DNA of 64,000 nucleotides from Roseiarcus sp963737365 (GTDB lineage Bacteria > Pseudomonadota > Alphaproteobacteria > Rhizobiales > Beijerinckiaceae): the NCBI GenBank assembly GCA_963737365.1, contig CAVTSD010000005.1:186001-250000 (forward strand), written 5' to 3'. Shown here one piece after another: positions 1-8,414 of this stretch. A program made the position numbers and the translations under genes. Position 1 is the stretch's first letter; the number at the start of each line of letters is the position of its first letter. The notes below the pieces were generated by a model. It was given only the letters and a program-made list of their open reading frames with translations, was not told the DNA's origin and made no database searches.

Positions 1-120
1 TTTGGCAGCGTGAAAACCCACCTGGACGCGGCGCGCCACAAGCTGCACTGCATGAATTTGACCCACGCAGCCGCGGTCGCCTTCGCCACCGGCGTCATTC
101 CAGCCCAGGCGCTGAAATAG
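1..120 (+). CDS. LuxR-type transcriptional regulator, C-terminal fragment
   Basis: The first 39 codons in frame 1 end at a TAG at 118-120. They match the end of a LuxR/FixJ-type helix-turn-helix DNA-binding domain: SVKTHLDAARHKLHCMN is the recognition-helix region (family pattern TVKTHL..A..KLG..N), followed by THAAAVAFATGVI, the usual dimerising last helix. The THA-AxA-x-A-x-G-x-I ending is typical of quorum-sensing-like LuxR proteins. The rest of the gene lies outside the window, so the sensor or receiver domain cannot be told. The gene converges on the amidohydrolase at 142. Confidence 0.75.
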   Translation, partial: FGSVKTHLDAARHKLHCMNLTHAAAVAFATGVIPAQALK

Positions 121-141
121 GCTAAAGACCGCGCGCTCGCC

Positions 142-1248
142 TCAGGCGCGCGCTATGACCGCGACCGGGCCGCCGCCCGCGGGGCCCTGATGCTCGGCGC
201 CGCCCGACACATAGACCGCGCCGGTCCCCGCCACGCCGCCGATCAAACCCCCGACAGCCGCGCGGGCATGCCGTGTGGCGTTGATGTCCGAATCCTCGAG
301 CATGGTGTGACGAAGGCCTCGAATCGTCCCCTCCGGGGAAGCTTCGGCCTTGGCGAGAACATTGACGAGCCGGTTTTGCGATTGCGCGTCGATCGCGCCC
401 AGTCCCACGCTCTCGAGCGCCTGCATCACCGCCGGCAGATCGATCGCATCTCGCATCACCGCATGGCCGATTTTGAACGCGCTCGTCGAGACGCGCGAAT
501 TGCCGATCAAAATGACGACATTGTGCATGAGCTCGATTCCGGCCGAACACGACGCGACCGATGAATAGAGCGTCCAATCTTTCAATACCTGGCTTTCGCC
601 GGCCTCAGCGCCGATCTCGCCGAGCGCTTTGGCGACGCCGATGGCCGAGGCGCCGCGCGAATAACCCATCGAGGCATAGCCGCTCGCGGTGACCACTCTC
701 TTGCCGCGCGCGCCCGCTTCCTGAACGCGCTCGCTGGTCAGAAGCGGGCATTTGATCTGGACGAAATGCACGTCGCTGACGGCCTCGATCGATGCGTCGC
801 GCATCGCCGCTTCGACCGCGTTCATCGTTTCTTCGATCTGCGCGTCGCGGCCGATTTCCTCCGGCAAAAAATCGCGCGTATGCGCAACGCCGACGCTGAG
901 CCGCTTTTCGCTGGAGTCCTTGCCGGCTCTCTCAGGCGCGCGGCTTCGCGCAAACACTGTGATGTGTGGAGAAAGCACGCCTTCCGTGCCGCCCGACATG
1001 ACGAACGCAATTCGAGCCTCGACCTTCCGCGGAGCGAGTTTGAGAAGCGGAGACAGCGCGGCACACAAGGCCGCGACCGCGTATTCTCGAGTGAAGTCGT
1101 TGACCCCGCCATTGCCTTCGGTCTTGCCCAGCACCGCGACAATGGAGGAAGGTTCGAGCGCGCCGCTCTCGATGAGGGCCAAGAGGCCGGATACGTCGCC
1201 CGGTCCGTTGGTCGGAATCCGAATGACGTCGAATGAATTCGGCTGCAT
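142..1248 (-). CDS. Ring-opening amidohydrolase, cyanuric acid amidohydrolase type (AtzD/TrzD family)
   Basis: Predicted to hydrolyse a cyclic ureide ring; in the AtzD family this is cyanuric acid to carboxybiuret. The 368-residue product is close to AtzD length (363). From the chosen ATG at 1248, Lys42 lies in GKTEGNGGVNDFTR and Ser85 in FVMSGGTEG, the same numbers as the first Ser-Lys pair of AtzD. Further family blocks are QIKCPLLT (Lys166), SSVASCSAGIE, and the C-terminal SGGAEHQGPAGGGP loop. An in-frame ATG 57 bases upstream is possible, but GGGAGAGG lies just before 1248 and the protein then starts like the family (FDVIRIPTNGPGD). No other triazine genes are adjacent, so barbiturase or another ureide substrate cannot be excluded. 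Confidence 0.88.
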   Translation of the reverse strand: MQPNSFDVIRIPTNGPGDVSGLLALIESGALEPSSIVAVLGKTEGNGGVNDFTREYAVAALCAALSPLLKLAPRKVEARIAFVMSGGTEGVLSPHITVFARSRAPERAGKDSSEKRLSVGVAHTRDFLPEEIGRDAQIEETMNAVEAAMRDASIEAVSDVHFVQIKCPLLTSERVQEAGARGKRVVTASGYASMGYSRGASAIGVAKALGEIGAEAGESQVLKDWTLYSSVASCSAGIELMHNVVILIGNSRVSTSAFKIGHAVMRDAIDLPAVMQALESVGLGAIDAQSQNRLVNVLAKAEASPEGTIRGLRHTMLEDSDINATRHARAAVGGLIGGVAGTGAVYVSGGAEHQGPAGGGPVAVIARA

Positions 1249-1339
1249 GGCCTCTCCCGCGTCAACGGCGGATCTACGACGGCGCGATCGTTCCGTTTGC
1301 GCCATTACCAGGCGGCGCCAATTGCGATGATCGCGCCTC

Positions 1340-2296
1340 TTAGGTTGAACCGATCAGGATTCCCGCCGCGAGCACCAAAGCGCCGCCGATCATCACTTTG
1401 GCGGCCGCTGTCAGTGGCGACGCGTCCATGTACCGCCACTGGATCCACGCGATGGCGCTCAATTCGATGACGACGACGATGAGCGCAACGACGATCGCCG
1501 CGGTGAAAGACGGGATCAGGAACGGCAGCGTATGGCCGATGCCGCCCGCCGTCGTCATGAGCCCGCAGACCAGCCCGCGCAGGAGCGGCGCGCCGCGGCC
1601 CGAAAGCTTGCCATCGTCCGAAAGCGCCTCAGCGAAGCCCATCGAAATGCCGGCCCCAATCGAGGCCGCGAGCCCAACCACGAAAGCGTTCCAGGGATTG
1701 TGGGTTGCGAAGGCGGCGGCGAACACTGGCGCAAGCGTTGACACCGACCCATCCATGAGGCCGACGAGGCCGGGCTGGATGATCTGCAGGACAAAGCGCC
1801 GGCGCTCGCTTTCCGCTTCGACGCCGCGGGCGGAGGTGGTGAGGATTTTCTCTTCGAGCCCCGCGGCGATCTGATCGTGCTTCTCCTCTTCCTCCGCGAG
1901 GTCGCCGAGCAGCTTCCGAGTTGAAGCGTCTGTGGTCCGCGGCAAAGCCTGACGATAGAAGCGCGCCGCCGCGCGCTCCATCTCGCGCGCATGCGAGCGC
2001 ACCGTGTCAAGGCCGAGGGGCCGCACCTGCCAGATTGGCTTGGCGGGGATGTAACCGACGATGTCTTGGCGCCGCACGAGCGGAATATGGTCGCCGAATT
2101 TCGTCACGAAGAGATCGATGAGTTTGCGCCGGTGACCGTTTTCCTCCGCCGCCATCTCGTCGAAGACTTTGGCGCTCGCCGGGTAATCGTCGTGCAGGCC
2201 GTCGGCGAAATCGGCGAAAATGCGCGCGTCCTCTTCCTCGTTGCTGATCGCAAGAGCCAAAATTTCTCGCTCGGAAAGGTCGTCGAATTTTCGCAT
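1340..2296 (-). CDS. mbfA: Membrane-bound ferritin-like iron exporter MbfA (rubrerythrin domain + VIT1/CCC1 domain)
   Basis: A 318-residue fusion of an N-terminal ferritin-like/rubrerythrin domain (about residues 8-155) and a C-terminal VIT1/CCC1-type membrane domain (about 165-318). The diiron ligands are visible as EENGH and EEEEKH, with a further Glu-rich helix near the N-terminus (SNEEEDARIFADF). The membrane part has the VIT family opening GLMDGSVSTLAPVFAAAFATHN and several strongly hydrophobic segments. This domain order is that of MbfA, described in Agrobacterium and Bradyrhizobium as an inner-membrane Fe2+ exporter protecting against iron and peroxide stress, usually repressed by Irr. 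Start is the only ATG giving the full ferritin helix; the SD is weak (GGGGA). Confidence 0.9.
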   Translation of the reverse strand: MRKFDDLSEREILALAISNEEEDARIFADFADGLHDDYPASAKVFDEMAAEENGHRRKLIDLFVTKFGDHIPLVRRQDIVGYIPAKPIWQVRPLGLDTVRSHAREMERAAARFYRQALPRTTDASTRKLLGDLAEEEEKHDQIAAGLEEKILTTSARGVEAESERRRFVLQIIQPGLVGLMDGSVSTLAPVFAAAFATHNPWNAFVVGLAASIGAGISMGFAEALSDDGKLSGRGAPLLRGLVCGLMTTAGGIGHTLPFLIPSFTAAIVVALIVVVIELSAIAWIQWRYMDASPLTAAAKVMIGGALVLAAGILIGST

Positions 2297-2374
2297 GGAT
2301 TGCGTCCCCAGGGTCCGCGCCTGGTTGATTTGCTCTGCCGCGGGCGCTGCGGCGCCGCGCGTGAAGGCTGCGTT

Positions 2375-2746
2375 CTAGAGTTCTGGCGTCGTTGGGGTCA
2401 AGACGCGCGATCCCTGTCGGGTTCTGACCTCTCCCAGGTCGCGCTCAAGGAAATAGTTGAGGAATGTGCGGATCGCGGCGATGGCCGCGAGGCGCGCCAC
2501 CTCGTCCCAGCTGGTGGTGATCGCCGTTTCGAGAACGTCGGCCGCGAGCTGGAAGGTGAGGCCCGCAACGAGCCAACGGCCGAGGCGCAGCCAGACGTCG
2601 CGCTCGTGATGGCCGTCGGGCGAGGAAAACATCGTCCACAAGCCCTGGAAGAAGGCCTCGACCGCTCCGACGACGATGAGGACCAACGCCAGCCAGTCGA
2701 TCGCGTCGACGGCGAGGTTGGTCGCGAGAACGAGCCATTCTCTCAC
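2375..2746 (-). CDS. DUF1622 family inner-membrane protein
   Basis: A 123-residue protein with about three hydrophobic segments (about 9-35, 55-75 and 82-100). The pattern VLIVVGAVEAFFQG, RLGRWLVAGLTFQLAADVLETA and AAIAAIRTFLNYFLERDL is that of DUF1622 membrane proteins, for which no function is known to me. Start is GTG at 2746, preceded by GAGGG at a good distance. It lies 78 bp upstream of mbfA on the same strand and could be co-transcribed with it. Confidence 0.8.
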   Translation of the reverse strand: MREWLVLATNLAVDAIDWLALVLIVVGAVEAFFQGLWTMFSSPDGHHERDVWLRLGRWLVAGLTFQLAADVLETAITTSWDEVARLAAIAAIRTFLNYFLERDLGEVRTRQGSRVLTPTTPEL

Positions 2747-2840
2747 CGCGTCGCCCTCACACAGCGCGCAGGTTGAATTGTTCTTCGCTCAAGCAGTGGG
2801 GCGAGTGGCAAGTCTTGAACTCGCCACTCGCTTCGTCCGC

Positions 2841-4388
2841 TTAGTGCATGCCGGCGGCTGTCTCGTTCATCGCCTTCAATGCGTCGTCGAGCGTGAAGGT
2901 GTTGGGCTTCTGTATCGGCGGGAAGTCCTTGAAGGTCGCTGCCCATTGCGAGGCAGCCGCTTGCGCGCCGTAAATCATGAAAACGCGGCGCAAGAACCAG
3001 TCGTAATAGCTGTTCGACGTTATATCCGCCCGCTCGTAAGGGTCCGTGCGAAGATTGAATAGCTTCGGCACCCGGAGCTTGGTGAACGGCTCCGCCCAGA
3101 CCCGTAAGGTGCCGGGGCAGCGCTGCTCCATGAAGACGACCTTCCAATTGTCGTAGCGCAGGCCCAGAACGTCGCCGTCGTCGCTGAGGTACATGAAGAA
3201 GTTTCGCGGGCTCTTCTTCTCCTGACCGGTCAGATAAGGCACGAGATTGTAGGCGTCGAGGTGATTCTTGTAGGTGCGGCCGATCGCCTGATAGCCGTTC
3301 TTCAGCTTCTCCGCGACGTCCGGATCGCCGGCCATAGCGAGGAAAGTCGGAAACCAGTCGTGGTGCTGGATGATCTCGTTCGAGATCTGGCCCGGCTTGA
3401 TCTTGCCCGGCCAGCGCACGACCAGCGGCACCCGGAACGCCCCTTCCCAGTTTGAATTTTTCTCGTTGCGGAAAGGCGTCATCCCGGCGTCCGGCCAGGA
3501 GTTCATGTGCGGGCCGTTGTCGGTCGAATACATAACGAAAGTATTGTCGGCGATGCCCGCTTCGTCGAGAAAATCGAGCGCCTGGCCGACGTTCTTGTCA
3601 TGGTCGATCATCGTGTCGTGATACGGCGACTGCCAGCGTCCCGCCTGCCCTAGGCTCTCGGACTTGGTGTGGGTAAAGGCGTGCATATGGGTGGTGTTGA
3701 GCCACACGAAAAATGGCTGGCCAGCGTCGTTCGCCTTCTTCATAAACTCCTTGGCGCGCGCAACGAAATCGTCATCGCACGTTTCCATGCGCTTCCTGGT
3801 GAGCGGGCCTGTATCCTCGATCTTCTGCTTGCCGACTCGGCCCCAGCGCGGCTCGACGGTTGGATCGTCGGTATCCGTCGCGAAAGAATGCATGACGCCG
3901 CGCGGCCCGAACGTCTTGTGGAAGTTCGGAAACTCCTTCTCATCGGGATAGTCGTCCGCTTCCGGCTCTTCCTCGGCGTTGAGATGGTAGAGATTGCCGT
4001 AAAACTCGTCGAAGCCGTGGTTCGTCGGCAGCATTGAGTTCAGATCGCCAAGATGGTTTTTGCCGAACTGGCCAGTCGCATAGCCTTGGTTCTTGAGGGC
4101 CGCGGCGATGGTGATGATCTTCTCGTTCATGCCCACTGGCGCGCCGGGGATGCCGACCTTGGAAAGGCCGGTGCGATAAACGCTCTGTCCGGTAAGGAAC
4201 GACGAGCGCCCGGCCGTGCACGATTGTTCGCCGTAGGAATCGGTGAACATCATGCCTTCCTTGGCGATGCGATCGATGTTGGGCGTCTGATAGCCCATGA
4301 GGCCGTGCGAATAGCAGCTTAGGTTCGCAATGCCGATGTCGTCACCCCAGATGACGAGAATGTTCGGCTTGTCTGTCTTATTAGGCAT
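2841..4388 (-). CDS. Type I sulfatase (arylsulfatase family, formylglycine-dependent)
   Basis: A 515-residue alkaline-phosphatase-superfamily sulfatase predicted to hydrolyse sulfate esters. The N-terminus carries the metal-binding NILVIWGDDIG; the active-site block is SCTAGRSSFLTG with Cys57 as the residue to be oxidised to formylglycine. Here the canonical CxPxR reads CTAGR, with Ala for Pro, a variant seen in part of the arylsulfatase family. Metal and sulfate ligands continue in YSTDNGPH and the lysine-rich block NEKNSNWEGAFRVPLVVRWPG. There is no evident signal peptide. AGGAGAGGGAA precedes the ATG. A formylglycine-generating enzyme homologue is 4 kb away (8415-9398), separated by unrelated genes and an IS. 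Substrate unknown. Confidence 0.9.
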   Translation of the reverse strand: MPNKTDKPNILVIWGDDIGIANLSCYSHGLMGYQTPNIDRIAKEGMMFTDSYGEQSCTAGRSSFLTGQSVYRTGLSKVGIPGAPVGMNEKIITIAAALKNQGYATGQFGKNHLGDLNSMLPTNHGFDEFYGNLYHLNAEEEPEADDYPDEKEFPNFHKTFGPRGVMHSFATDTDDPTVEPRWGRVGKQKIEDTGPLTRKRMETCDDDFVARAKEFMKKANDAGQPFFVWLNTTHMHAFTHTKSESLGQAGRWQSPYHDTMIDHDKNVGQALDFLDEAGIADNTFVMYSTDNGPHMNSWPDAGMTPFRNEKNSNWEGAFRVPLVVRWPGKIKPGQISNEIIQHHDWFPTFLAMAGDPDVAEKLKNGYQAIGRTYKNHLDAYNLVPYLTGQEKKSPRNFFMYLSDDGDVLGLRYDNWKVVFMEQRCPGTLRVWAEPFTKLRVPKLFNLRTDPYERADITSNSYYDWFLRRVFMIYGAQAAASQWAATFKDFPPIQKPNTFTLDDALKAMNETAAGMH

Positions 4389-4471
4389 TTCCCTCTCCTA
4401 TCTTTGAATTGATCTTCGGATGAACGTTGATCCAGCCCTGATCCGGGGCTCAACCTTACACCACAACTTCC

Positions 4472-4924
4472 TTACTCGAATGGTCCGACGTGAAAAGCCA
4501 TGCTCAGGATCGCCGCAACGCCGACCAAGAGGAGAACGAGCGCCGTAAGCAACGTGAACGACACTGGAAAAACGGTCTCGCCGTGGATGAACCCTTCCTC
4601 CCGCATTGACTCTCGCAAGTGGCGCAGCCCGATCATGAACTGCACATGGTAGACGATGCCGATAACGAGCATCACGATGCCGAGCCCAACTAAAGCAAGG
4701 CCGAAGTTACGCGGCGCGGCGGCTTTGGTGATGATATCCTGATCGCGCAGTTTCTGAAACACTTGCGCGATGGTGAAGCCGAAGCCGATCAGGGAGAGCG
4801 ACGTGCGAATGACGGACATGAGCGTCCGATCGGCGCTCATGCGCGTGCGCTGAAACGACATGCCAGTGCGGCGCGCCGCGAGATCGGTGTTTACGTCCAT
4901 CTTGGGATGATCGGGGCTCGCCAT
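4472..4924 (-). CDS. DUF202 (YidH-like) membrane protein
   Basis: A 150-residue small membrane protein. The segment NTDLAARRTGMSFQRTRMSA followed by DRTLMSVIRTSLSLIGFGFT is the DUF202 signature, a polar amphipathic start then a first membrane helix; two further helices lie at about residues 75-97 and 120-145. Function of the family is unknown. It follows the 174-residue membrane gene at 4948 by 23 bp on the same strand and probably shares its transcript. Confidence 0.82.
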   Translation of the reverse strand: MASPDHPKMDVNTDLAARRTGMSFQRTRMSADRTLMSVIRTSLSLIGFGFTIAQVFQKLRDQDIITKAAAPRNFGLALVGLGIVMLVIGIVYHVQFMIGLRHLRESMREEGFIHGETVFPVSFTLLTALVLLLVGVAAILSMAFHVGPFE

Positions 4925-4947
4925 CGTCCTGTCTGCGATCCAAAGGC

Positions 4948-5472
4948 TTAGCCAGCCGCTTGCCGGCCGACCCAGGAACGGGCGATGCGCTCAAAGGGCC
5001 CGCGCAGGAGCAAATACGGGATGAACGCGAGAAGAATCGCAATCACCGCGGACTGGCCTGGGTAAAACGTGTCCAGCACCTTCCATTGGTAGAGGATGTC
5101 CATGACGACGCCAAGAATCAGGATGCGCGCCGTCGAGACGATTCCCTCCCAAAGACGTCCGCTCCGCCCCTGGGAGTCGCGAACACCGTGGATCAAGGCC
5201 CAGACGTAGGGCCTCCGTCCGAGCCGCGCGTCGTGAAACCCATCGCGAAGCGCGGCGATGATCGCCATCGTCGGTTGCAAGATGAAGCGAAAGGTCATGG
5301 GGCCGCCGGGCCGGTCAAGAATATCCGTCCAAAGACGGCCGAGACTTTCATCGGTAACCCCGTACCAGGCCACCCCGAGAGCGAGGAGACCAACCACGAG
5401 CAAGCTCGCGATCTGCGCCTGAAGGATTTTGGTTTTTGACGGGGAGCTAGTCAAAGCGCGAGCGCTCGGCAT
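4948..5472 (-). CDS. Conserved membrane protein of unknown function
   Basis: A 174-residue protein that I do not recognise. It has a hydrophobic segment near the N-terminus (about 22-40, ASLLVVGLLALGVAWYGV), a central amphipathic region, and two hydrophobic stretches at the C-terminal half (about 112-127 and 138-158). No catalytic motif is apparent. It reads into the DUF202 gene on the same strand and diverges from the methyltransferase at 5644, leaving about 170 bp for both promoters. Confidence 0.65.
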   Translation of the reverse strand: MPSARALTSSPSKTKILQAQIASLLVVGLLALGVAWYGVTDESLGRLWTDILDRPGGPMTFRFILQPTMAIIAALRDGFHDARLGRRPYVWALIHGVRDSQGRSGRLWEGIVSTARILILGVVMDILYQWKVLDTFYPGQSAVIAILLAFIPYLLLRGPFERIARSWVGRQAAG

Positions 5473-5643
5473 CGATTCGATCCGTTTCAGGCGAAAGCTG
5501 TCAGCATCTTTGCGGCCGGGACCGCGCCGATGTTAACGGTCATCGTCGCCGCATCGGTTAGTCTCTGCCAGACCGCATGTCAAAGCCGCCATTCGGCTGC
5601 GGTTCTGCTTGCCAAAAGCCTGGACGCTCAAGGAGCATGGCCT

Positions 5644-6897
5644 ATGTCAACAACGGGTGAAAACGCGGAAACGCCCGCCGATCGCGCCCAGGCGATTCGC
5701 GCATTCTACGAGAGGCGCCCCTATCCGGCGCCGGTCGCCACCCTCGAGCCGCATCTTGAGCACTACCGAGACCCGGGGCGGCGGCGCGCGCGATCCTTGC
5801 TCATGTGGCCTATGGAAGAGCCGCGCCCCGATCGATCCATCCTCATCGCTGGCTGCGGCACGTCGCAGGCGGCGCGTCATGCGCTCATGGAGCCCGAAGC
5901 GCGTGTCATCGCAATCGACGTCAGCGAAACAAGCTTGCGGCACACGCGTGATCTCCTACAGAAGCATGACATACGAAATTTGCGCGTCCGCCGGCTTGCG
6001 ATCGAGCGGATTGGAGAGCTTGGCGAGGCCTTCGATCAGATCGTTTGCACGGGCGTGCTTCACCATCTGAGCGACCCGGACGCCGGCCTTCGTGCGCTGC
6101 GCGAGGTCCTTACGCGCGACGGCGCAATGCAGATCATGGTCTACGCGCCTTACGGCCGCGCCGGCATCACCATGATGCAGGATTATTGCCGACTGCTCGG
6201 AATCGGCGTCCGGGACGAAGATTTGCGCGATCTTGGGCAGACAGTTCAAGCGCTGCCCGTCGATCACCCGATCGCCGGCATTGTGAAGAGGGCGAAGGAC
6301 TTCGCAAGACCGGACGCGCTCGCCGACGCCTTGCTCAATCCCCAGGACCGCTCGTTCTCCGTCCCACAAGTTTACGCCTGGCTCGAGCGCTGCGGCCTCA
6401 AGTTCGGGCGCTGGTACGAGCAGGCGGCCTACCTTCCGCAATGCGGAGCGATCGACGACGCGCCGCATGGGGCTCGGCTTGCAGCGCTCGCCCCGTCCGA
6501 CCAACATGCGGCGGTCGAGCTTCTGCGCGGAACGATGGATCGGCACAGCTTCATCGCCTACCGCGACGATCGCGAGCGCGAGGCCCAGCCGATCTCATTT
6601 GAGGGCGACGCATGGCGAAGTTTCGTCCCGATCCGGCTCCCCTGGACGCTGACGGTCAAGGATCGCGCGCCGCGCGGCGTCGCCGCCGCGCTCATCAATC
6701 CGAGACACACCTATCCGGACCTTGCGCTCTTCATCGACGCCGCCGAGGAGCGTCTCCTCGACGCGATCGACGGAGCGCGCTCCATTGCCGAGATCTCGCG
6801 AGGCGCGGGAAGCGCGATCAGCGATGACGATAGCCGGGAGTTCTTCCAGCGGCTCTGGGAGCACGATCTGATGGTGTTCGACGCGAAACGGCCCTAG
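5644..6897 (+). CDS. SAM-dependent methyltransferase with C-terminal extension
   Basis: A 417-residue class I methyltransferase. SAM-binding motif I is ILIAGCGTSQAARHA, the acidic residue follows in VIAIDVSETSL, and the post-II motif is DQIVCTGVLHHLSDPDAGL. The N-terminal AIRAFYERRPYPAPV is a common opening of this subgroup. After the Rossmann domain a roughly 200-residue extension ends in a short helical module (LLDAIDGARSIAEISR). An upstream in-frame ATG at 5530 exists, but AAGGAG lies eight bases before 5644 and the 38 extra residues look non-coding, so 5644 is preferred. The TAG stop (6895-6897) is part of the CTAG target site of the IS element that follows. Substrate unknown. Confidence 0.82.
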   Translation: MSTTGENAETPADRAQAIRAFYERRPYPAPVATLEPHLEHYRDPGRRRARSLLMWPMEEPRPDRSILIAGCGTSQAARHALMEPEARVIAIDVSETSLRHTRDLLQKHDIRNLRVRRLAIERIGELGEAFDQIVCTGVLHHLSDPDAGLRALREVLTRDGAMQIMVYAPYGRAGITMMQDYCRLLGIGVRDEDLRDLGQTVQALPVDHPIAGIVKRAKDFARPDALADALLNPQDRSFSVPQVYAWLERCGLKFGRWYEQAAYLPQCGAIDDAPHGARLAALAPSDQHAAVELLRGTMDRHSFIAYRDDREREAQPISFEGDAWRSFVPIRLPWTLTVKDRAPRGVAAALINPRHTYPDLALFIDAAEERLLDAIDGARSIAEISRGAGSAISDDDSREFFQRLWEHDLMVFDAKRP

Positions 6898-6917
6898 CAG
6901 GCCGTTGAAAAAGTCTC
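6898..6917 (+). repeat. Left terminal inverted repeat of the IS
   Basis: Outer 20 bases of the element, matching the right end with three mismatches. It directly abuts the CTAG that also forms the methyltransferase stop codon. Confidence 0.8.
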
Positions 6918-6974
6918 TGGCCGGGGGAATCGTGATGTGATTCTGTCGTCTTGCGCTTAGGCGGAGGCGAGTGG

Positions 6975-8066
6975 ATGCGAGGCGGGGACGAGCGGTCGGG
7001 GTCGCTGTTCAGTTACGTCGATCTTGAAGCGCGGGTCGGCAAGGACCATCCGCTGCGGGCCATCCGCGGGATTGTGAACGAGGCGCTTTCGACCCTTTCA
7101 GGCGCGTTCTCGGCGCTTTATTCGCGGAGCGGCCGTCCCTCGATCCCACCGGAGAAGCTCCTTCGGGCGATGCTGTTGCAGGCGTTCTATTCGATCCGCT
7201 CGGAACGGCAGTTGATGGATCGGCTGGAGTTCGACCTGCTTTTTCGCTGGTTCGTCGGCCTCGGCGTTGACGATGCGGCGTGGGACCACTCGACGTTTTC
7301 CAAGAACCGCGAGCGCCTTCTGGAGGGCGACATCGCAGCCAAGCTCTTGGGCGCGGTGCTTTCGCAGCCGCGTGTGAACCGACTGCTCAGCGCGGATCAT
7401 TTCTCGGTCGACGGCACGCTGATCGAGGCGTGGGCTTCGATGAAGAGTTTTCGGCCGAAGGACGGCTCGGGCGATCCTCCGACGGCAGGCGGCAGGAGGA
7501 ACCGCGAGGCGGATTTTCACGGCCAGAAGCGCTCGAACGCGACGCACGCTTCGACGACCGATCCGGACGCGCGTCTCTATCGCAAAGGGCCGGGCAAGGA
7601 GGCGAAGCTCTGCTTCATGGGCCACGCGCTGATGGAGAACCGCAACGGCCTCGTCGTCGACGCCTGCTTGACCGAGGCGAATGGCCACGCCGAGCGGATC
7701 GCGGCGCTGCACATGATCGAGCCGCGCGCCGATCGGCCGAGGCCGATCACGCTCGGCGCCGACAAAGCTTACGACGCCGAGGACTTCGTCAATGAACTGC
7801 GCTCGATGAACGCGACGCCCCACGTGGCGCAGAATGCGAATGGCCGCTCGTCGGCGATCGACAGCCGCACAACGCGGCATGCAGGCTATGCAGTCAGCCA
7901 ACGCATCCGCAAACGGATCGAGGAAGCCTTCGGCTGGATGAAGACGATTGGCGGGCAGGAGAAGGCCAAGTTCCGCGGCCGCGATCGCGTCGGTTGGGCC
8001 TTTACCTTCGCGGCCGCCGCCTACAATCTGTTGCGGTTGCAGAAGCTCTTGGAGGCCTGCGCGTGA
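6975..8066 (+). CDS. IS5-family DDE transposase
   Basis: A 363-residue DDE transposase. The N-terminal half is the DUF772-type domain (SIPPEKLLRAMLLQAFYSIR, SERQLMDRLEFDLLFRWFVG, DHSTFSKNRERLL). The catalytic domain has the first Asp in HFSVDGTLIEAW, the second in GADKAYDAEDF and the Glu in RKRIEEAFGWMK, the usual Y-R-E block of this superfamily. A TTG start 24 bases upstream is open, but GGAGG lies seven bases before the ATG at 6975. The stop TGA overlaps the GTG start of the next gene by four bases, so both are probably translated together. Confidence 0.92.
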   Translation: MRGGDERSGSLFSYVDLEARVGKDHPLRAIRGIVNEALSTLSGAFSALYSRSGRPSIPPEKLLRAMLLQAFYSIRSERQLMDRLEFDLLFRWFVGLGVDDAAWDHSTFSKNRERLLEGDIAAKLLGAVLSQPRVNRLLSADHFSVDGTLIEAWASMKSFRPKDGSGDPPTAGGRRNREADFHGQKRSNATHASTTDPDARLYRKGPGKEAKLCFMGHALMENRNGLVVDACLTEANGHAERIAALHMIEPRADRPRPITLGADKAYDAEDFVNELRSMNATPHVAQNANGRSSAIDSRTTRHAGYAVSQRIRKRIEEAFGWMKTIGGQEKAKFRGRDRVGWAFTFAAAAYNLLRLQKLLEACA

Positions 8067-8404
8067 AGAGCCCGGCGAACTGCCGACTGATCGGCCGCTG
8101 GCGGATCGTCGAGGCCGACCTCTGGGATGGTGCTCACCTCGATCTCTGCGGCCCGGCGGCGCTGACGATCACCGCGCAAGGCGACGAAATCGCCTTCGGC
8201 GCTCTGGAGGCTGGCCTCGAGGTCGAATATGCTCGGGACTCGATTGGCTTTCGCTGGGCCGGTTGCGAGGAAGGCGACGAGGTCGAGGGCGAAGGGACCG
8301 CCGAACTCCTCGACGATGGCACTCTCGAGATCGAGTTCGCATACCGAAACGGCGACGAAGCCGTCCTCAAAGCGAAACGGGATACTTCTTCAACAGCCTG
8401 CTAG
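8063..8404 (+). CDS. IS passenger protein of unknown function
   Basis: A 113-residue acidic protein beginning at a GTG that overlaps the transposase stop (GTGA) and has GGAGG seven bases upstream. The sequence LIGRWRIVEADLWDGAHLDL, then LEVEYARDSIGFRWAGC and AELLDDGTLEIEFAYRNGDEA resembles a small conserved bacterial hypothetical family that I also know as stand-alone genes; its function is unknown to me. The last codons run through the right inverted repeat and the TAG stop lies in the CTAG flank, outside the element, so the C-terminus depends on the insertion site. It may be a cargo gene captured by the IS or a transposition accessory. Confidence 0.7.
   Translation: MKSPANCRLIGRWRIVEADLWDGAHLDLCGPAALTITAQGDEIAFGALEAGLEVEYARDSIGFRWAGCEEGDEVEGEGTAELLDDGTLEIEFAYRNGDEAVLKAKRDTSSTAC
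8381..8400 (-). repeat. Right terminal inverted repeat of the IS
   Basis: Inner complement of the left end (17 of 20 bases); it also encodes the last residues (TSSTA) of the passenger protein. Confidence 0.8.
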
Positions 8405-8414
8405 ACGCAGCCTC

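Larger units (their letters stand above)
6898..8400 (+). mobile_element. IS5-superfamily insertion sequence with a passenger gene
   Basis: A 1503-bp element. Its left end CAGGCCGTTGAAAAAGTCTC and the reverse complement of its right end CAGGCTGTTGAAGAAGTATC agree at 17 of 20 bases. It is flanked on both sides by CTAG (6894-6897 and 8401-8404), read as a 4-bp target duplication, which suits IS5-group elements preferring YTAR; an IS1182-like assignment is an alternative. It encodes a transposase and a short downstream gene. Before insertion the methyltransferase stop and the sulfatase-modifying gene's stop would have been about 10 bp apart. Coding is intact, so the element may be active. Confidence 0.88.

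Noticed and set aside
2297..2390. Possible Irr-type iron box (TTCTAGAGTTCT) upstream of mbfA
   Set aside because: It matches only part of the ICE consensus and overlaps the end of the upstream gene; not strong enough to call.
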